Of a stretch of DNA of 61,104 nucleotides, positions 23,319-32,634 are shown piece after piece (positions within the stretch are counted from its first letter, which is position 1; each line of letters opens with the position of its first letter). This DNA is from a virus. The stretch covers positions 1 through 61,104 of IMG/VR virus record IMGVR_UViG_3300030118_005363. One strand, written 5' to 3'. Both the position numbers and the translations under genes were made by a program. Under the pieces are notes generated by a model, which worked only from the letters and a program-made list of their open reading frames with translations, did not search any database and had not been told where the DNA came from.

Positions 23319-24731
23319 ATGGCTCGGATTCCTTTCTTTGGTGAAATCGGAAAAAAGAAAAAAACCGATGAACCAAAAGCAGTTACATTCACAAATGATG
23401 AAATGCGATACAATGTCGGACACCGTTCACCATTTCAAATGATTGCAGGTTTGAGCGACATAGTAAATGAAACAAACAAACTGCGTGATGACTCAAATTT
23501 TAACAATGATTTTTACTTATTTGATGAAATGCTAAAACTTGACCCCGAATTGAACGGCGCAGTGCGTGCAGTATCTTTAACTGCTAATAATTATACAATA
23601 AATTGGCGTTCTGCAAAAAATGCTCGCATACGCAACGCCCTGCAAGGCTTGATTAATAATATTGACTTTGACGACATACTAATCAATTCTATGCGCAACC
23701 TTATGGTTTATGGAAATGATGTAAATAAATTGGTTGGAACAAGCCGTGAAGGTATAACTGATGTGCAAAACTTGCCTGTTGCGCAAATAACAATACTTGA
23801 TGACAGAAATAGAACTGCAACCGCAGATGAAAATACACCTGTTATAGCGGCACAAAGATATTTTTTGCGTGAAGGCGAAACAACCATGCAAGAGTTTCCC
23901 GCAGATGAAATTCTTCATGTGCGCATGGATTATAGAAGCAATTGGTTCACCGACAATGAAAACCGTGTAACCTATGGTCTTTGGGGTTCTTCTCGATTTA
24001 CTGCTTTGAAACAGGCTATCAGAGCAAAGTATAACAGTATGAATAACAGAATTGCACTTGAAGATGCAATGACAAAGCAATATATTACAATTGATATGGA
24101 AGCGGTCAAGCACATACAAAATCCCGATGAGCAAAGAGAGCGTTTGCTTTTCATAATGAATCAAGTAATTAGCACAATGGAGTCCTTGAGAGGCGACCAA
24201 GTGCCTATTTTTCCCGACTATGTAAAAATACAACACATAGACCAAAGAACTGCGTTGCCCGACAGTGGCGCATTCCTTGATAATGTAAATGCAGACATTG
24301 CCGCAGTATTACAAGTGCCACGAACTGCCGCAGGTCAAGAGAAGGGTAGCACTTTTGCGGCATCATATACTGCAAACCTTTGGGCGAGCAATGCAATAAG
24401 ACGCATACAAAGCATTCTAAAACAATCAGTAATGGAGTTATTTTCTGCGCACTTGAATTTGTTAAAGATAAATCATGTAAAGTCAGACTTGCCGGACTTA
24501 ATCTTTGAGCCTGTTGATGAAGAAACACGACTTGACAAAATGCGCAGGGCATCTTTAGGTTACTCTAACGGAGTTTTGTCATTGAATCAAGCCCTTGAGA
24601 TTGTAGCATTACCTATTGAAGAAGGTGGCGATGTGCGCAAAGACGCACCAGTAAGCACTGAAACGCCCGAAGAAGAACCTGTTGAGGAAAGAGATGAAGA
24701 TGAGGACATGCCAAGAGAAGGTGAAATGTAG
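23319..24731 (+). CDS. Portal protein (470 aa)
   Basis: The dodecameric ring at the packaging vertex. The sequence shows the helical clip/stem pattern of tailed-virus portals: an N-terminal head-binding part, FDEMLKLDPELNGAVRAVSL, the YGNDVNKLV wing, then LLFIMNQVISTM and a long stem helix, ending in a highly acidic tail (EEEPVEERDEDEDMPREGEM). Length and position next to the divergent terminase gene and just before protease and capsid genes agree with a portal. The frame is open from 23256; the ATG at 23319 (MARIPFFGEIG) gives the natural start. No clear ribosome-binding site, so a leaderless late mRNA is possible. Confidence 0.85.
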   Translation: MARIPFFGEIGKKKKTDEPKAVTFTNDEMRYNVGHRSPFQMIAGLSDIVNETNKLRDDSNFNNDFYLFDEMLKLDPELNGAVRAVSLTANNYTINWRSAKNARIRNALQGLINNIDFDDILINSMRNLMVYGNDVNKLVGTSREGITDVQNLPVAQITILDDRNRTATADENTPVIAAQRYFLREGETTMQEFPADEILHVRMDYRSNWFTDNENRVTYGLWGSSRFTALKQAIRAKYNSMNNRIALEDAMTKQYITIDMEAVKHIQNPDEQRERLLFIMNQVISTMESLRGDQVPIFPDYVKIQHIDQRTALPDSGAFLDNVNADIAAVLQVPRTAAGQEKGSTFAASYTANLWASNAIRRIQSILKQSVMELFSAHLNLLKINHVKSDLPDLIFEPVDEETRLDKMRRASLGYSNGVLSLNQALEIVALPIEEGGDVRKDAPVSTETPEEEPVEERDEDEDMPREGEM

Positions 24732-24976
24732 TGTCGGATGATGTTTTAGAATTTAGAGTTGAAAGTCTTGAAGAAGATGTAAAAGACTTGAAAGCCCTTT
24801 CTGCGCAGATAGTAAAGGCGCAAACTAAAACAGACCAAAGACTTGCCGGACTTGAAGGTGAACTGCGCATACAAAATGAAGTTTTACAACAAGGCTTTGA
24901 TTTATTGAAAAAAGTCATAATGGCAGGCATTGGAGTAATTAGTATTGTTATAACTGGTTCTTCTGTAATGATTTAA
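24731..24976 (+). CDS. Coiled-coil protein with C-terminal membrane anchor (81 aa)
   Basis: An N-terminal heptad region (VESLEEDVKDLKALSAQIVK) is followed by VIMAGIGVISIVITGSSVMI, a membrane helix at the very end. This layout resembles XhlA-type lysis accessory proteins of phages. GTG start overlaps the portal stop (TAGTG). A role in lysis is inferred from topology alone. Confidence 0.6.
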   Translation: MSDDVLEFRVESLEEDVKDLKALSAQIVKAQTKTDQRLAGLEGELRIQNEVLQQGFDLLKKVIMAGIGVISIVITGSSVMI

Positions 24977-25014
24977 CAATATCATTAAAAAACACAACAT
25001 TACTCGTTTTACAC

Positions 25015-25425
25015 ATGGGTAGCGGTAAAGCAACATCATTCAATGACCGCATGATAAAGCGCACAGTAATACCTGCTATTTATCTTTGGCTTCTTGCTTG
25101 CGGCGCAGTAGTTGGTATGGGTATATGGAAACCCGATGTAGTTTTGATGAATCTTGATGGTTTTATTGCTTTGATTGCAATTATTGGTGGAACTGCCGCA
25201 CCTGCACTACAAACTGTTTTGCGTATGTGGGAATCAGAACAAACTCAAGAAGTTGATAATATTCCTACTGAACTAAAACACAAAAGAGAATTAGCATCAG
25301 AAATGGAAAAGCATAAAATGGAGTTAGAAAAACTTGCTCAAGAGCATGAACAAAAAATACAAACACTTGAACAAGCACACCAACATGCAATATGCAGTAA
25401 GCCAAAATCAAAGAAAGGGGCATGA
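25015..25425 (+). CDS. Two-helix membrane protein with coiled-coil tail, holin-like (136 aa)
   Basis: Two hydrophobic segments (AIYLWLLACGAVVGMGIW and GFIALIAIIGGTAAPALQTV) are followed by a long charged coiled coil (ELASEMEKHKMELEKLAQEH) and a lysine tail. Size and topology fit a holin, and it follows another membrane protein, so the two may form a lysis pair. No endolysin was recognised in the window. Confidence 0.55.
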   Translation: MGSGKATSFNDRMIKRTVIPAIYLWLLACGAVVGMGIWKPDVVLMNLDGFIALIAIIGGTAAPALQTVLRMWESEQTQEVDNIPTELKHKRELASEMEKHKMELEKLAQEHEQKIQTLEQAHQHAICSKPKSKKGA

Positions 25426-25429
25426 TTAA

Positions 25430-27829
25430 ATGCCCGACCCTCAACCAAATGAAAATCGTAATGATTTTATGGATAGGTGCATGGGTGATGATAAAATGAG
25501 AAATGAATTTGAAAATCCAGCACAAAGAGCCGCAGTATGCAATTCATACTTTGAAGGTAAAAAAGCCGATACTGTTGAGGCTTTACAATATGGAAGGCCG
25601 GGAAAAAATGACCCACGAAAGACACCTGCTAAACCAAGTGAGCGCAGAAAGGGTTCAAAGAAAAATAAACCGGGTTCTGCTAAAAAACCTAACAAATCAA
25701 TTAGCATGAGCAAATCAACAGAAGCACGCATTCGCAAATTGATGACAGAACATAACAAAAAGGTTGCAAAAAAAGGCAAAGGGTCAAAAGCAAGCATGGG
25801 AAGGCTAAAGTCAGTGTTTAGAAGGGGTGCAGGTGCATTTTCTCGTTCACACGCACCTAACATGAGCAGAACTGGTTGGGGAATAGCAAGAGTCAAAGCA
25901 TTTTTGTATCTTTTGCGCAATGGCCGACCAAGTAACCCAAATTACAAACAAGATAATGATTTACTTCCTAAATCTCATCCAAGAGCAAAAAAAGCAGATG
26001 AAGATTATGAGGACTGGGATGGGGTTGAGTTTGAAGGCGCAGAATATCAAGGGCGCAAAGTTACACTTAACAAACCGTTCAGAACTCCAAAAGAAAAGAA
26101 AAAGTTTGCAGTATATGTTCAAAATCCCGCAGGTAAAGTAGTTATTGTTAGATTTGGCGACCCTAACATGGAAATTAAGCGTGACGACCCAAAACGACGC
26201 AAAGCATTCCGTGATAGGCATAGTTGTGATGAGAAGAAAGATAAGACTACTCCGGGTTACTGGTCTTGTAAAATGTGGGAAAAAGGAAAATCTGTAACAG
26301 ATTATACCAGTAGCGAGTTTAATAAAACAGACGAAAGTGTAACAGAAGTCATGGGCGGTTGTGGTTGCGGTTGTAGCGGTGATTCCGTTGAAGCCAAGAT
26401 GATTAGAAAAGATGTATTTGATAATCCAGCAGAAGCCATGAGAAGGGCTAAAGAAATGGGATGCGATGAAATTCACTCACATGAAGAAGATGGTCAAACA
26501 GTCTTTATGCCATGCAAAACTCATAATGAATATATGCAAAAAAATGAAGGAAAGGATATTCCTAAGAAAGAACAAGAAGTCGAAGGTTATGGTAGTGGCG
26601 GCGGAAGCGGCGGCAGTTATGGTCGTTCTTCTTGCAGAACAGGTTATAAAATGCAAAATGGAAAATGTGTAAAGGCTACATTCCAAATAGATATTGACAT
26701 AAATGTTGATGATATGGTTTTGCAAGCAACAACAGGTGAATATATTGTTGCAATATCGGGTGTTGCATTCCATGATGGCATTAACAGAAATGGTTGGGAA
26801 ATAACAAGAGCAGGCGCAGACCTTGCAGTATCACAAATGATAGGTGCAGACTTAACCTTAAATCATCCTACTTCTGAAAATGGTCGCTTTAAGAGAAATA
26901 TGAATGGCGGTGTTGATGAAGCAGTAGTTGGATTTGTCACAGAAGCATCCGTTGTTGATAAATTCAATGGCGATTGGGAAGTTAGATTCAAAGCAGAAGT
27001 TCACAGAAAAGAGTTGTTTGAGGCTCTTGAATCCGGTCTTTGGCTAAGACAAGGCTATGGAGTATCTATTGGTGGTAGTGGCATTCCCGATAAAATGGCA
27101 GAAGCAGAAGATGGCAAAATGATTATGACATTTGAAAGCGATTTCCAATTCGACCATCTTGCAATTGTGCATAGACCTGCATACAACGGCGCAAAAATTG
27201 AAAGCGTTGAAAGAGTAAAATTAGCAGAATCCGCAGAATCCTTTAATAATCATATAGATTCTGTTCCAACCATCGCAACGGAGAGAAACCCAATGTCAGA
27301 AGAAATTGTAGCATCCGAAGAAATCAGCGAAGAAGTTATTGAAACTCCTATCGCAGAAGAATCCACTATTGACTATTCCGCAGAAATTGAGGCTCTAAAG
27401 GCTTCACTTGCAGAAAAAGAAAAAGAACTAAACTCAATCAAGGCCGCAGAAGAAGCAAAAGCCGAAGAAGCACGCCTTGCACTTGTTAAGAAAGCAAGTG
27501 ATATGGGAATTGCAGGTATTGATGCACTTCCTTCTGAAACTCTTGAGTCAATCATTGCTTCCTTTGAGGCAAAGACTGCAACAGAAGAAGTTGTTGAAAT
27601 GACACCTGTTGCAAGCAGTGTTGAGGCATCCGAAACACCTGCAACCCCTGCATCAACAGAAGTTGTTGCAAACTATCTTAACAGAAAGAAACTTGAAACT
27701 CCTGTCGGTATTTATGCAAAGGCATACAACGCATGGGCTAAGGCTTGGAATCAAACCTTGTCTGCCGCAGAAAAAGACCGTATGGGTGCTAAAACTTTTG
27801 AAGAATTAAAAGAACAAAACATGATTTAA
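25430..27829 (+). CDS. Multidomain prohead protein: phage domains fused to a DUF2213-like protease and scaffold (799 aa)
   Basis: Parts in order: MPDPQPNENRNDFMDRCMGD, a short cysteine segment; a basic domain with GRLKSVFRRGAGAFSRSHAP and NDLLPKSHP (about residues 120-185, DUF5824-like); a RRKAFRDRHSCDE...YWSCKMW box (about 260-285, DUF5872-like); a glycine/cysteine linker; a domain at about 425-600 with GVAFHDGINRNGWEI, LNHPTSENG, GYGVSIGG and FDHLAIVHRPAYNGA, similar to DUF2213-type capsid maturation proteases; then an acidic coiled coil (about 640-690) like a scaffold. In other marine phages these parts are often separate genes. The catalytic residues are inferred. It lies between portal and capsid genes, where protease and scaffold belong. 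Confidence 0.7.
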   Translation: MPDPQPNENRNDFMDRCMGDDKMRNEFENPAQRAAVCNSYFEGKKADTVEALQYGRPGKNDPRKTPAKPSERRKGSKKNKPGSAKKPNKSISMSKSTEARIRKLMTEHNKKVAKKGKGSKASMGRLKSVFRRGAGAFSRSHAPNMSRTGWGIARVKAFLYLLRNGRPSNPNYKQDNDLLPKSHPRAKKADEDYEDWDGVEFEGAEYQGRKVTLNKPFRTPKEKKKFAVYVQNPAGKVVIVRFGDPNMEIKRDDPKRRKAFRDRHSCDEKKDKTTPGYWSCKMWEKGKSVTDYTSSEFNKTDESVTEVMGGCGCGCSGDSVEAKMIRKDVFDNPAEAMRRAKEMGCDEIHSHEEDGQTVFMPCKTHNEYMQKNEGKDIPKKEQEVEGYGSGGGSGGSYGRSSCRTGYKMQNGKCVKATFQIDIDINVDDMVLQATTGEYIVAISGVAFHDGINRNGWEITRAGADLAVSQMIGADLTLNHPTSENGRFKRNMNGGVDEAVVGFVTEASVVDKFNGDWEVRFKAEVHRKELFEALESGLWLRQGYGVSIGGSGIPDKMAEAEDGKMIMTFESDFQFDHLAIVHRPAYNGAKIESVERVKLAESAESFNNHIDSVPTIATERNPMSEEIVASEEISEEVIETPIAEESTIDYSAEIEALKASLAEKEKELNSIKAAEEAKAEEARLALVKKASDMGIAGIDALPSETLESIIASFEAKTATEEVVEMTPVASSVEASETPATPASTEVVANYLNRKKLETPVGIYAKAYNAWAKAWNQTLSAAEKDRMGAKTFEELKEQNMI

Positions 27830-27840
27830 GGTGATTAAAA

Positions 27841-28272
27841 ATGGTAGTATTGAATAACCCACGAACAGGAACAATGAAAAGCGGTGTAACTTCTGCTGAT
27901 AAAGCAGGGCTATGCCTACACTTAGACGGCACAGGAACTTGGGAAGTCTGCACAGAAGATGATGTAGTCTTGGCAGTTACCGCAGACGAGCAAGAGAGAG
28001 ATATAAACGGCTTGGTAGCAGGCGGCAGTGTATCTTACTACACAATGAACGGAGTCTTGATGATTGCTTCAAAGGCTTCTCAAGAATACACTACTGGACT
28101 TGCAGTTTTCGCAACCGCAGGTGGGCTTGTAACAGATTCAGACGACAAAGGCGGCCATGAGGCAGGCGGCGGTGCAAAGAAAGTTGGTATTTATGTAGGA
28201 ACAGGAGTCACAACCGGCTCGGCTGATGGTGACTTAATTCCAGTTGATACATCATTTGCGGCAAAGGCTTGA
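27841..28272 (+). CDS. Capsid decoration protein, DUF2190-like (143 aa)
   Basis: All-beta, glycine/threonine-rich protein placed directly before the major capsid gene. Segments VLAVTADEQERDINGLVAGG and KKVGIYVGTGVTTGSADGDL fit small head-decoration proteins that cement the capsid surface. Assigned by position and composition. Confidence 0.65.
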   Translation: MVVLNNPRTGTMKSGVTSADKAGLCLHLDGTGTWEVCTEDDVVLAVTADEQERDINGLVAGGSVSYYTMNGVLMIASKASQEYTTGLAVFATAGGLVTDSDDKGGHEAGGGAKKVGIYVGTGVTTGSADGDLIPVDTSFAAKA

Positions 28273-28300
28273 GATTAAAAAAATATAGGAGATGAATAAG

Positions 28301-29209
28301 ATGAACAATACATTAGAAGAAATACTAACAGTTGAAGCGGCGACAGGACAATTCGGACAGGCTGATGCAGTCCTTGAACAAACGCTAAGAGATTTTATTG
28401 AATTACAATCAACCACAATCGCAGTCGGAACACAAGTTGTTGGTGTCCGTTCAGTGCCATACCTTGAATTTACATGGTATTCCGGTGCAGAAGGAACATT
28501 TACCTATCCTCTTGCTGACAATGCAGTTACAGACCCAACAAAGGTTGGAACTGCATCTTACTCGGTTCACTTGAAGAAAGGACAAGGCCGATGTATCTTC
28601 CTTGACTCCACACTACTTCGTGGTGAAACCTTTGAGAACATGGATAGACAACAAATGGCTATTGTCCGAAACAGGGCATCAGTTATAGACAACCTAATTA
28701 TATCTGCTCTTATTGATGGTGCAGGTCAAACCGTAACAGTAAGCGGTGGTGCAGAATGGGATAGCGGAAGCGGCGATGCAGAAGCAAACATTCTTGATGC
28801 TATGGATAAAATCTTTACCAATGGCCGTGTGTCCGGTGACGAAGCAGTTGCTATTATCTTGCCAACCACTGCAAGAAAGACTTTGATGGCTACTACCCTT
28901 TACGGAAATGTCGTTGAATCACTTGCTGATAACTTGTCAAGAAAGATGAACATTACCTTCTATTACAGTCGTGATGCACTTCTTGAGGACACTGCTCTTG
29001 TCCTAATTCCGGGCGCAGAAACCGCCGAGTTTTTGCAATACAACGGTGATGGATTCCAAGAAACTGAATTGACTCGTATTCCGGGCGTTGGTTTTGACTG
29101 GATGCTAACTGGCTACATGGCTTGTGTTGTTCACGAACACCAAGATACCCAAGCGGCAGGCAGTGGAAAGAACGATAGAATCTGTAAGATTACAAACATT
29201 ACCGCTTGA
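28301..29209 (+). CDS. Major capsid protein, HK97-type (302 aa)
   Basis: Builds the icosahedral shell. The sequence has the expected length and order: an N-terminal helix, an E-loop region (VPYLEFTWYSGAEGTFTYPL), the spine helix with NRASVIDNLIISALIDGAG, an A-domain segment VAIILPTTARKTLMATTLYG, and a C-terminal strand set ending in VVHEHQDTQAAG. Two ATGs are possible; 28301 is 9 nt after GGAG, whereas 28292 touches it. Position after protease/scaffold and decoration genes supports the call. Confidence 0.85.
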   Translation: MNNTLEEILTVEAATGQFGQADAVLEQTLRDFIELQSTTIAVGTQVVGVRSVPYLEFTWYSGAEGTFTYPLADNAVTDPTKVGTASYSVHLKKGQGRCIFLDSTLLRGETFENMDRQQMAIVRNRASVIDNLIISALIDGAGQTVTVSGGAEWDSGSGDAEANILDAMDKIFTNGRVSGDEAVAIILPTTARKTLMATTLYGNVVESLADNLSRKMNITFYYSRDALLEDTALVLIPGAETAEFLQYNGDGFQETELTRIPGVGFDWMLTGYMACVVHEHQDTQAAGSGKNDRICKITNITA

Positions 29210-29227
29210 GGTTAGGCGGTGATTTAG

Positions 29228-29461
29228 TTGTCTAACAGAAGCGAGTTTTTGTGCGCATACGCCTCTCGTTGGTTAGGTCGTGCTTTGACAGAAGAAGAAG
29301 CCGAATTAGTTTCTGCTGAAACAAGCAGAAGAAAGGTTCAAACTCTTTGCGAAGGCTTTAATGCCAAACCAAAGAAAAAATCTTCTAAACCTAAAAAGTC
29401 TGTATCGAAAGATAAAGACATTGAGGCAGTTGTAAAGGAGGAATCTAAGAATGAAGAATAA
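29228..29461 (+). CDS. Small lysine-rich virion-operon protein (77 aa)
   Basis: An N-terminal helical half (FLCAYASRWLGRALTEEEAE) is followed by a lysine/serine-rich tail (KPKKKSSKPKKSVSKDKDIE). A TTG start is indicated by the frame. The next gene has the same type of tail. Possibly a head-tail or DNA-contacting virion component. Confidence 0.5.
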   Translation: MSNRSEFLCAYASRWLGRALTEEEAELVSAETSRRKVQTLCEGFNAKPKKKSSKPKKSVSKDKDIEAVVKEESKNEE

Positions 29462-29882
29462 AGCCGCAGTCGCTAAGGCTTTAAAAGAAAAGGGCTTACC
29501 ACTTCCCGAAGAAGATTCTTTCGATGCAATGATGCACCGATTAAATACATGGGAAACTTCAAGAGGTTTTTTATTTAGAAGAATTAAGTCACGATTTTAT
29601 GCTTCTCAAAAATTACCTGTTGATATTCCTTTTGGAACAGTAGTATTTGTGCCTGCAAGTGAATTTGCCCGTAAAATTATGAAAACTGGCGCAATGTTCC
29701 CATTAGGTCGTGCAGAATATAATCCTAAAGTTCACACACTTATTGATGTTCCTAAAACCGAAGTTTATTCAGAACCAAAAGTTGAAAAGCCAAAGGCTAA
29801 AAAGGCTACACCAAAGAAGAAAAGCAGTGCAAAGGTGAAAAAGAGTGGCAATAACAAATCCAACAGTAAGTCAAATTCGTGA
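29451..29882 (+). CDS. Virion-operon protein with lysine-rich tail (143 aa)
   Basis: Folded N-terminal 100 residues (EDSFDAMMHRLNTWETSRGF, PFGTVVFVPASEFARKI) then a long Lys/Pro/Ser tail (KPKAKKATPKKKSSAKVKK). AAAGGAGG precedes the ATG. The tail resembles that of the preceding gene and could contact DNA or the capsid interior. Confidence 0.55.
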   Translation: MKNKAAVAKALKEKGLPLPEEDSFDAMMHRLNTWETSRGFLFRRIKSRFYASQKLPVDIPFGTVVFVPASEFARKIMKTGAMFPLGRAEYNPKVHTLIDVPKTEVYSEPKVEKPKAKKATPKKKSSAKVKKSGNNKSNSKSNS

Positions 29883-30234
29883 TTTGCTCAACAGACCGAG
29901 AGGACTGAATGACGCAACAATAAGCGAATATATTACTATGCGCAGTGCGCAAGTAAGTCGTATGCGCAGAACTACACTTTATGGTGTTTCAAGTGCAGTC
30001 ACAGACACAGAATGCGAATCAGCAATCAAAATGCTTGTTTGTGTTGATTGTTTAAGAGTAATGATTGATACTATCCCTATGTATTTTCCCGAAGCCGAGC
30101 AAAGAAGAACAGACATACGGCTTTCTCAACAAATGAAATCATTTGAAAAACATGCTGATGAATTGCTCAAGGCTATAAGCGAAGCAGAATCTTCTGCGTT
30201 TGTAATTAATAGTAGCAATAGTCGGCAGGTGTGA
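29845..30234 (+). CDS. Head-tail adaptor-like helical protein (129 aa)
   Basis: Helical protein (VSQIRDLLNRPRGLNDATIS, then AIKMLVCVDCLRVMIDTI) placed after the capsid genes, where gp6-like connectors usually lie. GTG start with AAGGTG upstream; it overlaps the preceding gene by 38 nt. The match is by position and helicity only. Confidence 0.5.
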   Translation: MAITNPTVSQIRDLLNRPRGLNDATISEYITMRSAQVSRMRRTTLYGVSSAVTDTECESAIKMLVCVDCLRVMIDTIPMYFPEAEQRRTDIRLSQQMKSFEKHADELLKAISEAESSAFVINSSNSRQV

Positions 30235-30236
30235 TA

Positions 30237-32459
30237 ATGCCTTCATACACATGGGTTGGGAGTGTAAGCGGAGATGCAAGCAATGCTAATAATTGGAATC
30301 CAGTAGGTGTGCCTGCAAGTGGCGATACTGCAATTTTTGATGCTACAAGCACACAAAACTGCGTATGGAATATATCTGTTGTTGGTGATATTGAAATAGA
30401 TTCAGCATTTCCAAACTTGCTTGATATGTCGGTAAATGCGGAAATAGAAACTGGTTTATCTTGCGCAAAAGAAAATTGTATTGCTTCAACAAATAATAAT
30501 ACCGTAATTCAATTTACTGGAACACCTTTATTTACAAATAATTACATTGGATATAAATGCGCAAATATGTTCGCTGATATAACGGCAAGAAATAATATTT
30601 TATTTCAATTCAGCCACCCTCTTATCCCTATGCAACTAACAGGTGGTGTTTATCCACATTGTCATTTTGTTAAAGGTTTTAGAACACAATACTTTGCGCC
30701 GCCAACAGGCGGAACACAATATAGATTAAATTTTATGAGTATAGTTATTGCAGGAGGTTCAGTAAGTCCAATGTCATCAACACCGTCTGCTGATGATAGA
30801 TTGATGGAATTTATTATTGATTCATCAACCAACCATAATACTTCTACTGGAAGTAGTCAATTAACTATTACAAGTTCGACATTAGGCACTTTTAATGGTG
30901 GTTTTGGAACATGGACTTTTCAAGGAAGTTCAAGTGGTTTTCAAATGCCTGTTACTGGAAATAATTTTTATAATGGATTTATTTTTAAATTTGAAAATAT
31001 GATTCTTGACTCAAGCGCAGTAGGAACACCTGCGTTAGCAAAAATGCCTTATGGCTGTATTCTTGCTTTGACAAACTTAACCATTAACATAGGCGTAATA
31101 TTGATGGGTGCTTCTCAAGGTTCAATAATACATCTTGTAAATAGACCAACAATACAAGGGACATGGGCGTTTTTTGCTATTGCAGATGGTATTTATTTTA
31201 CAAATAAAACTTATACATTAGCAGTTCCACACGGAGGAACAGGATTACAAACTGTTGCCACAGGTGCTATTTTATTTGGTCAAGATTTTCAAAAATTAGG
31301 GACAGACGGTGCTTTTACATATACTGGGAATACACTTACTTTAGGTAGTGGTGGTATTCAATTTTCAGATGGAACAACACAAACTACTGCCGCAACAGGC
31401 GGAGGCGGAGGCGGAGGAATAGGTGTAAATATTCAAGATGAAGGCGTAGCATTGACTACTACGGCTACTACTCTTAACTTTGTTGATGATGTAATTCCTG
31501 TTCAAACTGTTCCAACCACACAAGGATTATGTGTTCAAGCAACAGGCACAGGTGCAGTTAAAACAATTACTATTGATGGCTCAAAAGTTAGAGCAAGTGC
31601 AACAGATACATTGCCAACCTATCTTGATGCAAAATTGCAAGCAGGCGCAAACATAAGTATTACTCCCGATACTTCTGCCGCCGCAACAACAGGACACGCA
31701 TTTACATTTGCGGCAGACAATAATAAAGTAAAAATATCTTCGGCAGACACAACAGAAAATTTCTTAGAAAGTAAATTAGTTGCAGGTTCTAACATTACTC
31801 TTACTAAACAAAATGCAGGTGCAAATGAAACAATTCAAATTTCATCAACAGGTGGGGGCGGTGGCGGTGGCGGTGGTTATCCATTGTTTAAACATGACCA
31901 ATTGCCTTCAACACATGGTTTTTCACCGTTTAGATTGTTAGTTGATGGAGATACAATAGAGTTAGGAGTGTCAAGTGGTGGCGTTGATAATACAGATGTG
32001 TCAGTATTTACTCCTACTAACGATGAAAACGCAGATGCTTTTATTGAAGTTAGTGCGATAGGCGATGTATCACAAAATACAGGTCGTGAGTATATTTTTT
32101 ATGGTCAAGGTCGTAGAGGTCTTGAAACTGTTTATTCAACAAATAATATTAGTGCTTCGGGTTATCCTATTGTTTTTGTTCAAAGTATGTCGCAAGTAAT
32201 TTTGCCACCTAACCCATTTGGTTTTACTTTGACTAATTTACAAATATTTCCCGGTGACGGATTAAACAATGTTAGAGTTCTTGATGCAGGCGAGCATACT
32301 GTTTTACTTGGTGGCGAGCCTATTTTTGACCCCGAAAATCCCGACCCTCCTGACCCCGGAGAACCACAGACTGTAAGGGTATTGCTTATTGTTGATTATC
32401 AATTGCTTGATGATGGAAGGGGAAGATTTTTCCCAAATTATAGATTAAAGAGAGGATAA
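30237..32459 (+). CDS. Fibre/adhesin-like virion protein (740 aa)
   Basis: The N-terminal 330 residues are beta-rich with repeated Thr/Ser/Asn (a beta-helix-like pattern). Near residue 335 a VPHGGTGLQTVATGAILFG box of the kind common in phage fibres is followed by a strand-rich part ending GIQFSDGTTQTTAATGGGGG. A second glycine run separates a C-terminal beta domain with a proline-rich PENPDPPDPGEP segment. AGGTG lies before ATG 30237. Its place inside the head-to-tail interval, not at the end of the tail module, is unusual; it may be a head-decorating fibre or a receptor-binding protein. Confidence 0.7.
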   Translation: MPSYTWVGSVSGDASNANNWNPVGVPASGDTAIFDATSTQNCVWNISVVGDIEIDSAFPNLLDMSVNAEIETGLSCAKENCIASTNNNTVIQFTGTPLFTNNYIGYKCANMFADITARNNILFQFSHPLIPMQLTGGVYPHCHFVKGFRTQYFAPPTGGTQYRLNFMSIVIAGGSVSPMSSTPSADDRLMEFIIDSSTNHNTSTGSSQLTITSSTLGTFNGGFGTWTFQGSSSGFQMPVTGNNFYNGFIFKFENMILDSSAVGTPALAKMPYGCILALTNLTINIGVILMGASQGSIIHLVNRPTIQGTWAFFAIADGIYFTNKTYTLAVPHGGTGLQTVATGAILFGQDFQKLGTDGAFTYTGNTLTLGSGGIQFSDGTTQTTAATGGGGGGGIGVNIQDEGVALTTTATTLNFVDDVIPVQTVPTTQGLCVQATGTGAVKTITIDGSKVRASATDTLPTYLDAKLQAGANISITPDTSAAATTGHAFTFAADNNKVKISSADTTENFLESKLVAGSNITLTKQNAGANETIQISSTGGGGGGGGGYPLFKHDQLPSTHGFSPFRLLVDGDTIELGVSSGGVDNTDVSVFTPTNDENADAFIEVSAIGDVSQNTGREYIFYGQGRRGLETVYSTNNISASGYPIVFVQSMSQVILPPNPFGFTLTNLQIFPGDGLNNVRVLDAGEHTVLLGGEPIFDPENPDPPDPGEPQTVRVLLIVDYQLLDDGRGRFFPNYRLKRG

Positions 32460-32461
32460 TA

Positions 32462-32629
32462 ATGCGAAAAGGAAAAATTGTATATGTGCCACCGGAAAAG
32501 TGTTACACTAACATAAACATTGAAGAAACACCACACGGCTACCGTCTATATAGGGAGGGCGAAGCCCGTCACTTTGCAATAGTGCCATTATCAAAAGCAG
32601 TAGTTGTAGAATACAAAGAAAATAGGTGA
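32462..32629 (+). CDS. Hypothetical small protein (55 aa)
   Basis: Found by direct translation: MRKGKIVYVPPEKCYTNINI through VPLSKAVVVEYKENR, a beta-rich small protein. The ATG follows the fibre gene stop by 2 nt and the stop lies 5 nt before the next ATG. No family recognised. Confidence 0.6.
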   Translation: MRKGKIVYVPPEKCYTNINIEETPHGYRLYREGEARHFAIVPLSKAVVVEYKENR

Positions 32630-32634
32630 ATAAA

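Noticed and set aside
23679-24245. 188-codon minus-strand frame inside the portal gene
   Set aside because: It is the antisense shadow of a well-supported portal gene, with cysteine/histidine-rich low-quality composition.
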